A DNA stretch of 64,000 bases from Paenibacillus woosongensis (lineage in GTDB: Bacteria; Bacillota; Bacilli; Paenibacillales; Paenibacillaceae): NCBI RefSeq assembly GCF_030122845.1, contig NZ_CP126084.1, positions 4,464,001 through 4,528,000 of the forward strand. Direction: 5' to 3'. The position numbers and the translations under genes are program-made. This document shows positions 1 through 8,290 of this stretch, piece after piece; the stretch's first letter is position 1, and each line of letters begins with the position of its first letter. The notes below the pieces were generated by a model. It was not told the DNA's origin and ran no database searches. It worked only from the letters and a program-made list of their open reading frames with translations.

Positions 1-2
1 AC

Positions 3-179
3 GAGGTCGGCACAGATGAGGCGCGCGACGCGCTCCGCGCTGCCTCGGATGACCCGGAATTCGAGGTTGGCCTTCAGGCGCGGATGGCGCTCGAGCGGAT
101 CGAATCTGGAGAGCAGGCTGCGGGTACGATCTGGCAGCAAATGGCGCAGCACAGACAGAATAGCGCTAAGGACGCCTGA
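3..179 (+). CDS. HEAT-repeat protein, C-terminal fragment (CvfC-like virulence-factor family?)
   Basis: The frame is open from the left edge of the window and stops with TGA at 177-179; only the last 58 residues are visible. They read as a helical repeat (DEARDALRAASDDPEFEVGL, then QARMALERI), the pattern of a HEAT/armadillo repeat. I recall this kind of tail in Paenibacillus proteins annotated as conserved virulence factor C-like, but the N-terminal domain that would decide it lies outside the window. An overlapping frame that starts at 16 is arginine-rich and is a shadow. Moderately sure of the frame, less sure of the family. Confidence 0.6.
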   Translation, partial: EVGTDEARDALRAASDDPEFEVGLQARMALERIESGEQAAGTIWQQMAQHRQNSAKDA

Positions 180-309
180 TTGCCTGATTCCAATTGCTCT
201 GTTTGATCCATCGGCCTTGATGTCAATATTTGATGATTGTCCTTGGCAGGCCGCTGTTATATACTGAGTAATCAGTTCATCTGACAATTTAATAAGAGCC
301 TCATCGGCA

Positions 310-505
310 TTTCGGATGAGGTAGAGGTCGCGATGTTGATCAGTACGTCCGGGGAGGCTGGAAGCCGCCGATGAACCGGATGGAAAGGCAGCATCGCCGA
401 AGCGTGAACGTCCTGCTTCCCATGGACGGACATGCTGGGGCTGTTGCCGAAAGGGACAGAACTGTCACGGCTGACTCCTGCGGAAAGCCGTGTTGTGCTA
501 TCTTG
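310..505 (+). promoter_or_regulatory. Lysine riboswitch (L box) aptamer
   Basis: The conserved blocks of the lysine aptamer occur in order: GAGGTAGAGGTCGCG (318-332) with the K-turn side, GATCAGTA, GCCGAAGCGTGA, TGCTGGGGCTGTTGCCGAA, AACTGTCACGG and the closing GTGCTATC (about 496-503), which pairs back to GGTAG to form P1. An intrinsic terminator follows at 537-570 and the lysP-like gene starts at 604. As in this riboswitch class, lysine binding should favour the terminator and shut off uptake. The assignment rests on motif recognition, without a covariance-model score. Confidence 0.93.
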
Positions 506-536
506 AGGATTGTTTATGGGGTCACGGTATAACGAT

Positions 537-570
537 AAGACCGCGGAACCTTTCCGGCGGTCTTTTTCTT
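537..570 (+). terminator. Riboswitch-controlled intrinsic terminator
   Basis: AAGACCGCGG pairs with CCGGCGGTCTT (one bulged G), followed by TTTTTCTTTTTTT. It lies between the lysine aptamer and the permease start, so it is the expression platform. Confidence 0.85.
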
Positions 571-603
571 TTTTTATTGATTTAAACTGAGAGGATGCAG
601 ACA

Positions 604-2064
604 ATGGATAGCAACAAGACAAACACATCTCAATTGAACCGGGGACTCAAAGCCCGCCATATGACGATGATCGCCCTCGGCGGGTCAATTGGGACCGGTT
701 TGTTTCTCGCCAGTGGAGGAGCGATCGCCTCGGCGGGCCCCGGTGGTGCCCTTCTCGCTTACGCCGCCGTTGGAATCATGGTCTATTTTCTGATGACGAG
801 CCTGGGCGAGCTGGCTACGTATATGCCGGATTCGGGTTCGTTCGAGACTTACGCCTCGCGTTTCGTCGATCCATCTCTGGGCTTCGCCATGGGCTGGAAC
901 TTCTGGTATAACTGGGCGATTACGATTGCGGCCGAGCTGTCAGCGGCAACGCTGATTATTAAATACTGGTTCCCGGACAGCTCATCCCTATTGTGGAGCG
1001 TTCTGTTCCTTGCCCTCATTTTGGGTCTCAACCTTCTATCTGTTAAGGGATACGGCGAATCGGAATATTGGTTTGCCACCATTAAGGTTGCGGTAGTCAT
1101 TATATTTCTGGCGGTCGGCGTGCTGATGATCTTCGGCATTATCGGCGGCGAAGCCGTCGGCTTCAAAAATTTCACGATCGGCGATGCGCCGTTCCACGGC
1201 GGATTCTTCGCCTTCCTCGGCGTATTTATGGCCGCGGGTTTCTCCTTCCAGGGAACAGAAATGGTCGGCGTCGCCGCCGGCGAAAGCGACAACCCGCGGG
1301 AACACGTTCCCCGTGCGATCCGTCAGGTATTCTGGCGCATCCTTATTTTTTACATTTTGGCGATTTTCGTCATCAGCTTGCTCATTCCTTACACGAATCC
1401 TAATTTGCTGAAGGATGGCATCGAGAGCATTGGCGTCAGCCCGTTCACGCTCGTCTTCGAAAAAGCCGGACTGGCTTTCGCCGCCTCGGTGATGAACGCG
1501 GTCATTCTCTCCTCCGTTCTGTCCGCAGGCAATTCCGGCATGTATGCGTCCTCCCGCGTTCTGTACTCGCTAGCCAAGCGGGGCAAAGCGCCGAAGTTCC
1601 TCGCGCGGCTCAGCCGCCGGGGATTGCCGGTCAATGCGCTGCTGCTGACGACGCTGGTTGGAATGACCGCCTTCCTGGCCTCCCTGTTCGGAGACGGGAT
1701 CGTGTATACGTGGCTGCTTAACGCCTCGGGGATGTGCGGATTTATTACCTGGCTCGGCATCGCGATCAGCCACTACCGTTTCCGGCGGGCCTATATTGCC
1801 CAAGGCCGGGACCTGAACGATCTTCCCTACAAGGCTAAATGGTTCCCGTTCGGTCCGATCTTTGCCTTTGTACTATGTATTGTCGTCATTCTGGGGCAAA
1901 ATCTGTCGGCCTTCACCGGAGGGCAGATCGATTGGTACGGTGTCGTTGTGTCATATATCAGCGTTCCCTTGTTCCTGGTCATCTGGCTCGGGTACAAATG
2001 GATTAAACGCACCAAAGTAGTTCCCCTGCAGGAATGCGAGCTGGAGCCGCCAGCACGAAAATAA
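604..2064 (+). CDS. lysP: Amino acid permease, lysine-specific type (LysP-like)
   Basis: An APC-superfamily (AAT family) permease of 486 residues with about 12 membrane segments. It has the family N-terminal signature LKARHMTMIALGGSIGTGLF at about residues 16-35 and the SFQGTEMVGVAAGE block near residue 220. It should import L-lysine through the cytoplasmic membrane with protons. The family alone does not fix the substrate; the lysine riboswitch directly upstream does. An in-frame ATG at 595 directly abuts the GAGAGG (589-594), whereas the ATG at 604 has a 9-nt spacing, so 604 is preferred. Monocistronic, closed by the stem-loop at 2105-2152. Confidence 0.9.
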   Translation: MDSNKTNTSQLNRGLKARHMTMIALGGSIGTGLFLASGGAIASAGPGGALLAYAAVGIMVYFLMTSLGELATYMPDSGSFETYASRFVDPSLGFAMGWNFWYNWAITIAAELSAATLIIKYWFPDSSSLLWSVLFLALILGLNLLSVKGYGESEYWFATIKVAVVIIFLAVGVLMIFGIIGGEAVGFKNFTIGDAPFHGGFFAFLGVFMAAGFSFQGTEMVGVAAGESDNPREHVPRAIRQVFWRILIFYILAIFVISLLIPYTNPNLLKDGIESIGVSPFTLVFEKAGLAFAASVMNAVILSSVLSAGNSGMYASSRVLYSLAKRGKAPKFLARLSRRGLPVNALLLTTLVGMTAFLASLFGDGIVYTWLLNASGMCGFITWLGIAISHYRFRRAYIAQGRDLNDLPYKAKWFPFGPIFAFVLCIVVILGQNLSAFTGGQIDWYGVVVSYISVPLFLVIWLGYKWIKRTKVVPLQECELEPPARK

Positions 2065-2104
2065 GACCGATCGATCCATACGTTAGAAACAGGTGTACGT
2101 GCAA

Positions 2105-2152
2105 AAAGGAGCTGCCCCGAAGTAGATGAATCTACTCGGGGGCAGCTCCTTT
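2105..2152. terminator. Bidirectional terminator between lysP and the transglutaminase-fold gene
   Basis: A long perfect hairpin: AAAGGAGCTGCCCCGA..TCGGGGGCAGCTCCTTT with an inner AGTAGAT/ATCTACT arm. T-runs lie on both sides, which suits the two convergent genes. Confidence 0.85.
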
Positions 2153-2184
2153 CTTATAGGCAAATGAACTCAATAATAGCTAAC

Positions 2185-3327
2185 TCAATTATTCTCCCAA
2201 TGAATTTCGACCCGCAGATCATGAGTGCCTTCCAGCGGCTCGGCCAGATAAGAAATATGGCTGAGGCCAAGATCATACAGGCTTCCCAAATGATCGACGA
2301 GCTGCCGCTCTGAGCCGGCATAGCGGACCGTTACCGTCTGCTGTTTGCTGGCGTTCGCCTGCTTGACCTGAGCTTGAATTCCCTGGGCCGTGCTTAGGGC
2401 AGCATCCGGGCGGTAGAGCGTATATTCCAGCTGCTTCTCCAGCTCCAGCAGTCCGGCAGCCGCTTGGCCGCCTGCTGCAATTAGCGATCCGAGCGTCTGA
2501 CGATAGGATTGCTTTGCAGCCGGATATACGTTATTCCAGGTATGCGTCTTTCTCATTTGCTCGTCCGTCCGCATATAGTAGCCGTATTTAACGACACCCG
2601 GCATATCCGGAGCAGGATCATCCCACGTCGTATCAAGATGGTACCAATGTCCTCCCAAATATACGAGGTTCCAGGCATGCAATTGGCCCCCAGCACTGCC
2701 TTCGACGATTCGATTGTTGATTCCCGCCTGCTGCAGGAGCTTGTACGTTAGCAGCGTATATCCCTGGCATACCGCTTCGCCTGTTTTCAAGCCTTCATAT
2801 GCGGTATATTTCTGCAGCTTCTCATCATATTTCATATTTAACACGACATAATCGTGAATCACTTTAATCTTCTGATGTTCATTCATGCCGGGCTTCAGTA
2901 TTTCCTTCAAAATCGCCTTTACCCTCTCGTCAACGTAAGCCGACTGCTCTGCCGTCTCCCGGTAGTATACTTGAAAGGTGATCTTGGCCGAACCGGAGGT
3001 ACCTTTCCACGAATATGTATAACGGTCAACGACATACTTGGTGTAAGGATCGCTCTCCAGCGCCCCGTTCACAGCTTCCTTCAAAATATCCTTCAGGTTG
3101 CTCGTCGCGCCCTGATATTTCAAAGTGATGCTCGTTTTCCTGGCTCCCATAAGCTCGGCTAATACGGATTGAAGCTCCGTTGAAGAGGTTACGGCTACGT
3201 TCTCTGCAGCGATTTCCGATTGCGCGTATACTTCACTATAACCGACGACCGGCGGTACGGCACCAAACACAATTGCACATGCAATCCCAGCCGTAATCCA
3301 TCGTTTTGCGATTTGCTGCTTCATCAT
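2185..3327 (-). CDS. Secreted transglutaminase-like domain protein
   Basis: A 380-residue protein with an N-terminal signal sequence (basic MMKQQIAKRW, hydrophobic ITAGIACAIVFGAVPPVVG). It carries a transglutaminase-like (PF01841-type) core with the Cys-His-Asp triad visible: Cys187 in AVCQGY, His217 in LHAWNLV and Asp232 in HLDTTWDD. Such exported domains act as proteases or crosslinkers at the cell wall; no substrate can be read from the sequence. An upstream ATG (3345) exists, but AGAAGG lies 8 nt before the ATG at 3327, so that start is chosen. It stands alone on the minus strand. Confidence 0.85.
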   Translation of the reverse strand: MMKQQIAKRWITAGIACAIVFGAVPPVVGYSEVYAQSEIAAENVAVTSSTELQSVLAELMGARKTSITLKYQGATSNLKDILKEAVNGALESDPYTKYVVDRYTYSWKGTSGSAKITFQVYYRETAEQSAYVDERVKAILKEILKPGMNEHQKIKVIHDYVVLNMKYDEKLQKYTAYEGLKTGEAVCQGYTLLTYKLLQQAGINNRIVEGSAGGQLHAWNLVYLGGHWYHLDTTWDDPAPDMPGVVKYGYYMRTDEQMRKTHTWNNVYPAAKQSYRQTLGSLIAAGGQAAAGLLELEKQLEYTLYRPDAALSTAQGIQAQVKQANASKQQTVTVRYAGSERQLVDHLGSLYDLGLSHISYLAEPLEGTHDLRVEIHWENN

Positions 3328-3530
3328 ATCCCAACCCTTCTGCATAAAAATATAGCTTTTCCCGTTAGTTCAAGCCCATTGTAACATAACCTAATATGAA
3401 AAGGGCTTCTAGTTTTGTCGAATCCTCAGTCTCCTACCGCCGCTTTCGACTTTGTGTCCTCATGACAAAAAAGACGCTAAAATGCCTTATTTTCCTATAC
3501 GATTTCCTTTTAAATGGATAGCAGTTTAGG

Positions 3531-3536
3531 TATAAT
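3531..3536 (+). promoter_or_regulatory. Candidate -10 element for the small membrane protein gene
   Basis: A perfect TATAAT, about 65 nt before the start codon. The upstream -35 region (TTTTAA at 3508-3513, 17-nt spacing) is weak. Confidence 0.4.
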
Positions 3537-3601
3537 ATAAAACATATTAAATAGTGTGATAAATATCATTGCGCGATCAGCCATATTAGGAACGGAGAGA
3601 C

Positions 3602-3805
3602 ATGTATATGACTATAGTAAATATATCGGACATTTCCGTTGAACTTTTTATTACTGTGATGTTTTTTATCCTGATCATTGCCCCACTAGGCAGCTTAGGT
3701 TTACTGCGCCTGTTCCAAGGGCGGAAGAAGAGCGGGCTCATTCTGATCGGCAGCGGAATTGTTAGTTATATCGTATTCCAGTTTGTTGCCGGCTTGATTG
3801 TTTAA
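3602..3805 (+). CDS. Small two-TM membrane protein, unknown function
   Basis: A 67-residue protein with two hydrophobic helices (about residues 12-36 and 45-66) separated by the basic loop FQGRKKSG, so it is a helical hairpin in the membrane. I do not recognise the family. The start is ambiguous: GGAG at 3594-3597 is 4 nt from the ATG at 3602 and 10 nt from the in-frame ATG at 3608. It has a TATAAT at 3531 and a strong terminator at 3845-3875, so it is a self-contained transcription unit, which favours a real gene. Confidence 0.65.
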   Translation: MYMTIVNISDISVELFITVMFFILIIAPLGSLGLLRLFQGRKKSGLILIGSGIVSYIVFQFVAGLIV

Positions 3806-3844
3806 CAATACTTATACAACTTTGTCTTCGCATCTATGGAATAT

Positions 3845-3875
3845 AAGAGGAGAACGGGCTAACCGTTCTCCTCTT
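3845..3875. terminator. Bidirectional terminator
   Basis: AAGAGGAGAACGG and CCGTTCTCCTCTT form a 12-13-bp stem with a GCTA loop. It separates the small membrane gene (+) from the glutaredoxin-like gene (-). Confidence 0.85.
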
Positions 3876-3917
3876 CTTGTTCTTATTTCGATGAATTGGA
3901 AGCCATGGCTTTCAGCC

Positions 3918-4166
3918 TTAGGCTTGAAGCAATGCATGCTCGGCTAATGCCTTATCAAATTGAAGCTTGTTCAATCCGGGAATGCGCTGCTCGCCAATAA
4001 CCGTGACCGGGACGACTTGTATTCCCATATCCAATACCTGCTGAGCGAACTCCTTGTTTCTCTGCACGTTGCGCTCCTCGTAAGAAACGCCACGCTCCGC
4101 AAGATAGCTCTTGACCCGATGGCAGTTCGGACAGTTCGTGCTTGTATATACGATAACTTGACTCAT
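3918..4166 (-). CDS. Glutaredoxin-like / NrdH-type redoxin
   Basis: A thioredoxin-fold protein of 82 residues. The redox motif Cys12-Pro-Asn-Cys15 (NCPNC) follows strand 1, and the cis-proline loop VVPVTVIG is present, so the complete glutaredoxin fold is there. Such proteins reduce disulfides, often in ribonucleotide reductase or in other targets. Its gene lies 72 nt downstream of trxB on the same strand. Since Firmicutes lack glutathione, reduction by that thioredoxin reductase is a reasonable inference. Confidence 0.88.
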   Translation of the reverse strand: MSQVIVYTSTNCPNCHRVKSYLAERGVSYEERNVQRNKEFAQQVLDMGIQVVPVTVIGEQRIPGLNKLQFDKALAEHALLQA

Positions 4167-4238
4167 ATGATTTATCCTCTTCCCTACCCCAGGTTTATCT
4201 ATTCTATATATCTATATCTATTATCTAGTAGTTATCTG

Positions 4239-5192
4239 TTATTTCGCAGCTGCAGCTGCAGCAGCCTCATGCTCCAGGCTTTCTATGAATTTCTCGCAAT
4301 CGATCGCTGCCATACAGCCGCTTCCCGCAGCCGTAATAGCCTGGCGGTAACGGGTATCCTGAACGTCGCCGCAAGCGAATACGCCCGGTACGTTCGTCTC
4401 GGACGTTCCCGGCTTCACAATGATATAGCCATTCTCGTCCGTATCGATCTGACCACCCAGGAAGCCGGTGTTCGGATGATGCCCAATCGCTACGAATACA
4501 CCGCTGGCCGGGATAACTTCCTCTTCCCCGGTCGCATTATTGCGTACTTTAAGCCCGGTTACGCCCATTTCGTTCGTCAGGACTTCAATCGGCGTCCGGT
4601 TCAGCGCCCATTCCACCTTCTCGTTGGCCCGCACGCGGTCCTGCATGATCTTCGAGCCGCGCAGTTCGTCCCGGCGGTGAACCAGCGTTACCTTGGAGGC
4701 GAATCTTGTCAAGAAGCCTGCTTCTTCCAACGCAGAGTCGCCCCCGCCGATGACGATGATTTCCTTCCCGCGGAAGAAAAAGCCGTCGCAGGTTGCGCAG
4801 GTGCTTACGCCACGGCCCACATTGTCCTGCTCGCCCGGAATTCCAAGATATTTGGCGGTAGCTCCCGTCGAAATTACTAGTGTTTCGGACACCAGCTCCC
4901 CAATGCCCTCCACTTGAAGTTTGAACGGACGGCTGCTCATATCGACCGAGTTCACCCATCCCATACGGAATTCAGCGCCAAAACGCTCCGCTTGCTTGCG
5001 CATATTATCCATCAGCTCAGGCCCCATGATTCCTTCCGGGAAGCCGGGGAAGTTCTCTACATCCGTCGTTGTGGTCAGCTGGCCTCCAGGCTGAGGCCCT
5101 TCAATAACGAGCGGCTTCAGGTTCGCGCGGGCCAGGTAAATTGCCGCGGTCAGCCCTGCCGGGCCCGTTCCGATAATAATGGATTTATACAT
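4239..5192 (-). CDS. trxB: Thioredoxin-disulfide reductase
   Basis: A 317-residue flavoprotein of normal TrxB length. The FAD-binding GTGPAGL (residues 8-14), the redox pair Cys132-Ala-Thr-Cys135 (STCATCDG), the NADPH-binding GGGDSA (149-154) and the C-terminal FAD motif [10 protein letters not shown] are all present. It transfers electrons from NADPH to thioredoxin. AAGGAGG lies 10 nt before the ATG. The tail is unusually alanine-rich (EAAAAAAAK). It is probably co-transcribed with the glutaredoxin-like gene that follows. Confidence 0.97.
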   Translation of the reverse strand: MYKSIIIGTGPAGLTAAIYLARANLKPLVIEGPQPGGQLTTTTDVENFPGFPEGIMGPELMDNMRKQAERFGAEFRMGWVNSVDMSSRPFKLQVEGIGELVSETLVISTGATAKYLGIPGEQDNVGRGVSTCATCDGFFFRGKEIIVIGGGDSALEEAGFLTRFASKVTLVHRRDELRGSKIMQDRVRANEKVEWALNRTPIEVLTNEMGVTGLKVRNNATGEEEVIPASGVFVAIGHHPNTGFLGGQIDTDENGYIIVKPGTSETNVPGVFACGDVQDTRYRQAITAAGSGCMAAIDCEKFIESLEHEAAAAAAAK

Positions 5193-5375
5193 CTTATTAC
5201 ATCCTCCTTCAAGGCAATAATTTTACATGAGTGCCGCATATCTATTCATTCATTTTCATTACAGTACCTCATCTTTATTATCAAGTAATGATTAATTAAG
5301 GTCAATATTTGCGTTAGCCGTGTTCCGTGAAGGTTGCATGAAGGATCTATGAATCCGGGAAGGAACTGCCCTGCT

Positions 5376-7319
5376 TCAACGAAGCAGGCGCAGCCCGTTC
5401 AAAATGACGAGAAGCGTGCTGCCCTCATGCCCAATCACACCGAGCGGAAGCGATATGCCTTGAACAAAGTTGCCTACGATTAACGTCAGAATGACGGCCG
5501 CGGCAAACACGAGATTTTGCTTCACGATTCTGCGGGCGCGGCGAGCCAATGCTACGGTCTCCGCAACCATTTCCAAATTATCGTTCATCAGCACGACATC
5601 CGCCACCTCAAGTGCGGCTCCTGTTCCGCCCGTGCCCATAGCCATGCCGACCGTGGCGGATGCAAGGGCTGGGGCATCGTTGACGCCGTCGCCGACCATC
5701 ACGATATGTCCGTGCTTTTCCCGGAGGCTTCGAACATGATTTACCTTATCCTCCGGCAGCAAATCGCCAAACACCTGATCCACGCCAGCCTCTCTCGCTA
5801 TAGCCTCGGCCGTCCCGCTACGGTCTCCCGTCAGCATCACCGTGGCAATCCCCATCTCGCGCAGCTTGGAGATTGCAGCAACCGCCTGAGGGCGAATGAC
5901 ATCCTGCAGAGCAACCAGGCCCACATAATCATTGTCCTGCATAATCAGCGAGACGGTATTGCCCTCTCCTACCAATATCTTCAGCCGCTCCATCAATGCG
6001 GCCGGCATGGCGGCGTCCTGCTCACTAGCCTTGCCAATGCGCCACATCCGTCCATTCACTCTGGCCTCGATGCCCCAGCCAGTAATGGCTCTCATATCCT
6101 CGGCCTCCTTGATTTGCAGACCTTCGCTGACTGCCTTGTTTACGATCGCCTTGGCAAGCGGATGCTCAGACAAGCTTTCAGCGGAAGCACAAGCCGCCAG
6201 CACATCCAAGCGGTCATAGCCGTCAGCCACGAACAATTCGGTGACGACCGGCTGCCCAGCCGTTAACGTGCCCGTCTTGTCGAAAGCCACTACCTTCGTG
6301 TTGCCCAAATTGTCCATATGCGCTCCCCCCTTAAAGAGGACGCCCTTTCTAGCGCTTTTGGACATGGCCGATAGCATCGCTGGCATCACAGAAGAGACCA
6401 GAGCGCAAGGTGAAGCCACGACGAGGAAGACCATCGCTTTATAAAAAGTAAACGACCAGCTCCAGCCGAGCACCAGCGGAGCAAGCAGAATAAGCGCTGC
6501 TGTCGCTGCCACGATAGTTTTGGCATAAATGCCTTCCAGCCGTTTGATGAAGCGTTGGGACTCCGGCGTCTCATTCTGCGCCTGCTCGACGAGTGCGATA
6601 ATTTTGGCAAAGAGAGTTCCTTCAGCCGGGCTCGTTACTTCAACATACAGAGCTCCTTCTCCGTTCAATGTTCCGGCAAACACGCTGTCGCCTAGCGCTT
6701 TATCCACCGGTATCGATTCCCCCGTAATGGCAGCTTGGTTGACGGCCGAACTGCCGCTTTGCACTACTCCGTCCGCGGGAATTACCTCGCCCGGCTTCAC
6801 GAGCAGAAGGTCGCCGATCGCCAATTCTTCCACAGGGACGACCTTCATCCCGTCCTGGCCCACCTTTACCGCAGTTTCCGGTTTTAAGGAAATCAGCTCG
6901 GAGATATCCTTATGGCTGCGTTCGCTGGCAAAGGACTCCAGCGCGCCGCTCAAGGCGAAAATGAAGATGAGCATCGCGCCTTCATTCCAATAGCCAATAG
7001 AGGCAGCTCCCAGCGCCGCGGCGATCATCAGCAGGTTTACGTCCAGATCGCGATCCTTGATTAACGTCTCTAGCCCTTCTTTGGCTTTCATGAATCCTCC
7101 CGTAAAATAAGCGGCAATGTAGAGCAGCACGGATATCGTTTGCGAGAACGATCCTACTCCCCAAGCCGTTAACATAAGCACGCCACTGCCCAGCGCAATA
7201 ATAATCTCCCGATGCTTCAGCATGTGAAGCAGCGACTGGCGCCGCCGTCTCCGCGGATCCGGCGAATTTGCGGACGCGGATTGCTGAATTGCGTTAACTC
7301 TTTTGTGTATCGCTTGCAT
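5376..7319 (-). CDS. P1B-4-type metal-transporting ATPase (PfeT/ZosA/CoaT-like)
   Basis: A heavy-metal P-type ATPase of 647 residues. The actuator TGES (199-202), the phosphorylated Asp347 in DKTGTLT and the hinge GDGVNDAPAL are all present. The transmembrane metal site is Ser303-Pro304-Cys305 instead of CPC, and the C-terminal helix carries HEGSTLLVILN. Both are hallmarks of the P1B-4 group, which exports Fe(II) or Co(II). There is no N-terminal CxxC metal-binding domain. GGGAGGAG lies 6 nt before the ATG at 7319. Two Fur/PerR-like boxes upstream (7351, 7426) support an iron-efflux role like that of B. subtilis PfeT. Confidence 0.92.
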   Translation of the reverse strand: MQAIHKRVNAIQQSASANSPDPRRRRRQSLLHMLKHREIIIALGSGVLMLTAWGVGSFSQTISVLLYIAAYFTGGFMKAKEGLETLIKDRDLDVNLLMIAAALGAASIGYWNEGAMLIFIFALSGALESFASERSHKDISELISLKPETAVKVGQDGMKVVPVEELAIGDLLLVKPGEVIPADGVVQSGSSAVNQAAITGESIPVDKALGDSVFAGTLNGEGALYVEVTSPAEGTLFAKIIALVEQAQNETPESQRFIKRLEGIYAKTIVAATAALILLAPLVLGWSWSFTFYKAMVFLVVASPCALVSSVMPAMLSAMSKSARKGVLFKGGAHMDNLGNTKVVAFDKTGTLTAGQPVVTELFVADGYDRLDVLAACASAESLSEHPLAKAIVNKAVSEGLQIKEAEDMRAITGWGIEARVNGRMWRIGKASEQDAAMPAALMERLKILVGEGNTVSLIMQDNDYVGLVALQDVIRPQAVAAISKLREMGIATVMLTGDRSGTAEAIAREAGVDQVFGDLLPEDKVNHVRSLREKHGHIVMVGDGVNDAPALASATVGMAMGTGGTGAALEVADVVLMNDNLEMVAETVALARRARRIVKQNLVFAAAVILTLIVGNFVQGISLPLGVIGHEGSTLLVILNGLRLLR

Positions 7320-7350
7320 ATAAATCTCCTCCCTTGATGTGGTATCTAAT

Positions 7351-7365
7351 TGAGAATGAATACTA
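7351..7365. promoter_or_regulatory. Fur/PerR-like box, promoter-distal copy near the ATPase start
   Basis: TGAGAATGAATACTA matches the 7-1-7 consensus TGATAATNATTATCA at about 10 of 14 informative positions. It lies in the leader of the P1B-4 ATPase gene. Fur versus PerR cannot be separated by eye. Confidence 0.5.
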
Positions 7366-7388
7366 TTGTTAATGCCCTTAAAATGGCA

Positions 7389-7421
7389 CATGCTGCCCCG
7401 GGAAAATCCCGGAGCAGCATG
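7389..7421. repeat. Perfect stem-loop between two Fur/PerR-like boxes
   Basis: CATGCTGC and CCGGG arms pair with CCCGG and GCAGCATG around an AAAAT loop. No U-tract follows on the minus strand, so it is not a classical terminator. It would lie in the 5' leader of the ATPase mRNA or between two operators. Confidence 0.6.
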
Positions 7422-7425
7422 TAAT

Positions 7426-7440
7426 TGAGAACGATAATCA
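7426..7440. promoter_or_regulatory. Fur/PerR-like box upstream of the P1B-4 ATPase
   Basis: TGAGAACGATAATCA matches TGATAATNATTATCA at 11 of 14 positions, the better of the two sites. Confidence 0.6.
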
Positions 7441-7639
7441 TTTTTGGATCAGAACAATAATTTTTCCTCAGCGAAACTTTAGATTCATTTTAAGCCTTTT
7501 TTCGCTTTGTGTAAATAGGTGAGTAGACAAATTCGTTTGTGAAAGACGACCCGTTGTCCTCCCTCCATCATTCTGATAGCTGTTGAGTAGGTTTTTAGCG
7601 GGGAGAACGATGGGTGAGCCGGGCTTGTAGGGGGATGTT

Positions 7640-7683
7640 GGGTGTTTGGGTGTTTGGGTGTTTGGGTGTTTGGGGTGTTTGGG
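7640..7683 (+). repeat. Tandem GGGTGTTT array, six G-tracts
   Basis: Five near-perfect 8-nt units (GGG followed by TGTTT) end in a sixth GGG; one tract has four Gs. The spacing fits an intramolecular G-quadruplex on the + strand. The copy number is probably unstable. Confidence 0.9.
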
Positions 7684-7750
7684 TAGTGAACTTTAGCAGG
7701 TAGAGAGTTGGCTGGCGGTGGGTTTTAGCTGAGGCGGATCTTCATTGAGA

Positions 7751-7940
7751 CTTACTGTATTTCATACATCTATTTAGCTTCATTCCGAGCAATATTGCAT
7801 TATAAATGTATTTCTTACATCTGAAATGTCCCTTTTCACCATCGCAACCCGTAATTGGCTAATTTAATTGTAAGAAATACAGTTAGTTATAGCGCCGCAT
7901 GACGAGTACCTCATTCTAATTGCAACAAATGCAGTTAGTA
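7751..7940. repeat. Cluster of dispersed intergenic repeat (four partial copies)
   Basis: Related words occur in both orientations: ACTGTATTTCATACATCTA (7754), AATGTATTTCTTACATCT (7805), GTAAGAAATACAGTTAGTTA (7870) and TGCAACAAATGCAGTTAGTA (7921). Further copies lie at 32206-32282 and 52124-52153, each in a gene-free interval. Confidence 0.6.
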
Positions 7941-8129
7941 TCGTAATTCCCAGTCGATCACTACCACTATAAACTCCTGTCACGATAATTACTCAACCTC
8001 ACTAACAGTACCACCGTTGACAGTTAAGCTTTTTCAGCTACTTATGCCATTGAGCTACTTAAAGCTGCTATAGCTGCTGCTATAGTCATGGAGTATTGCA
8101 GCCACTAGAGCTACTACCGTCCTTACAGT

Positions 8130-8290
8130 CATTTGGAGTCGTTAAATTCACCTACAGTCACTTTAGTCACTCTCAGTCACTATTTTAGACATTGCAGTCA
8201 TTGCAGCTACTAGTCACTGTAGTCACTATAGTCGTTGCAGCCATAATAGCCACCGCAATCGCCGTAGTCACTGCCCGATACTTTCACTGC
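8130..8290. repeat. Degenerate array of about 9-nt units containing AGTCAC
   Basis: TAGTCACT-like words recur every 9-10 nt (for example at 8154, 8164, 8174, 8211 and 8220). The period of three codons suggests decayed or expanding coding repeats on the minus strand. Confidence 0.55.

Larger units (their letters stand above)
7441..8209. other. Non-coding, repeat-rich spacer
   Basis: No convincing gene is seen here. It contains a G-tract tandem array (7640-7683), four copies of a TGTATTT/TGCA-type dispersed repeat (7751-7940), and the start of a degenerate array with a period of about 9 nt, rich in AGTCAC, that continues into 8210-8290. Confidence 0.6.

Noticed and set aside
16-267. An 83-codon + strand frame at the left edge
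   Set aside because: It is Arg/Ser-rich and overlaps the HEAT-repeat frame, which has the better protein pattern.
272-628. A 118-codon open frame on the minus strand opposite the lysP leader
   Set aside because: It lies exactly opposite the lysine riboswitch and terminator, has no protein-like composition and no ribosome site.
3960-4880. A 306-codon frame antisense to the redoxin and trxB genes
   Set aside because: Both strands were read; the minus strand carries clear enzyme motifs, so the + frame is a codon-bias shadow. The same holds for the long antisense frames at 23501-24511 and 27014-28111.
7640-7683. GGGTGTTT array considered as a CRISPR
   Set aside because: Units of 8 nt without spacers; a simple tandem repeat.
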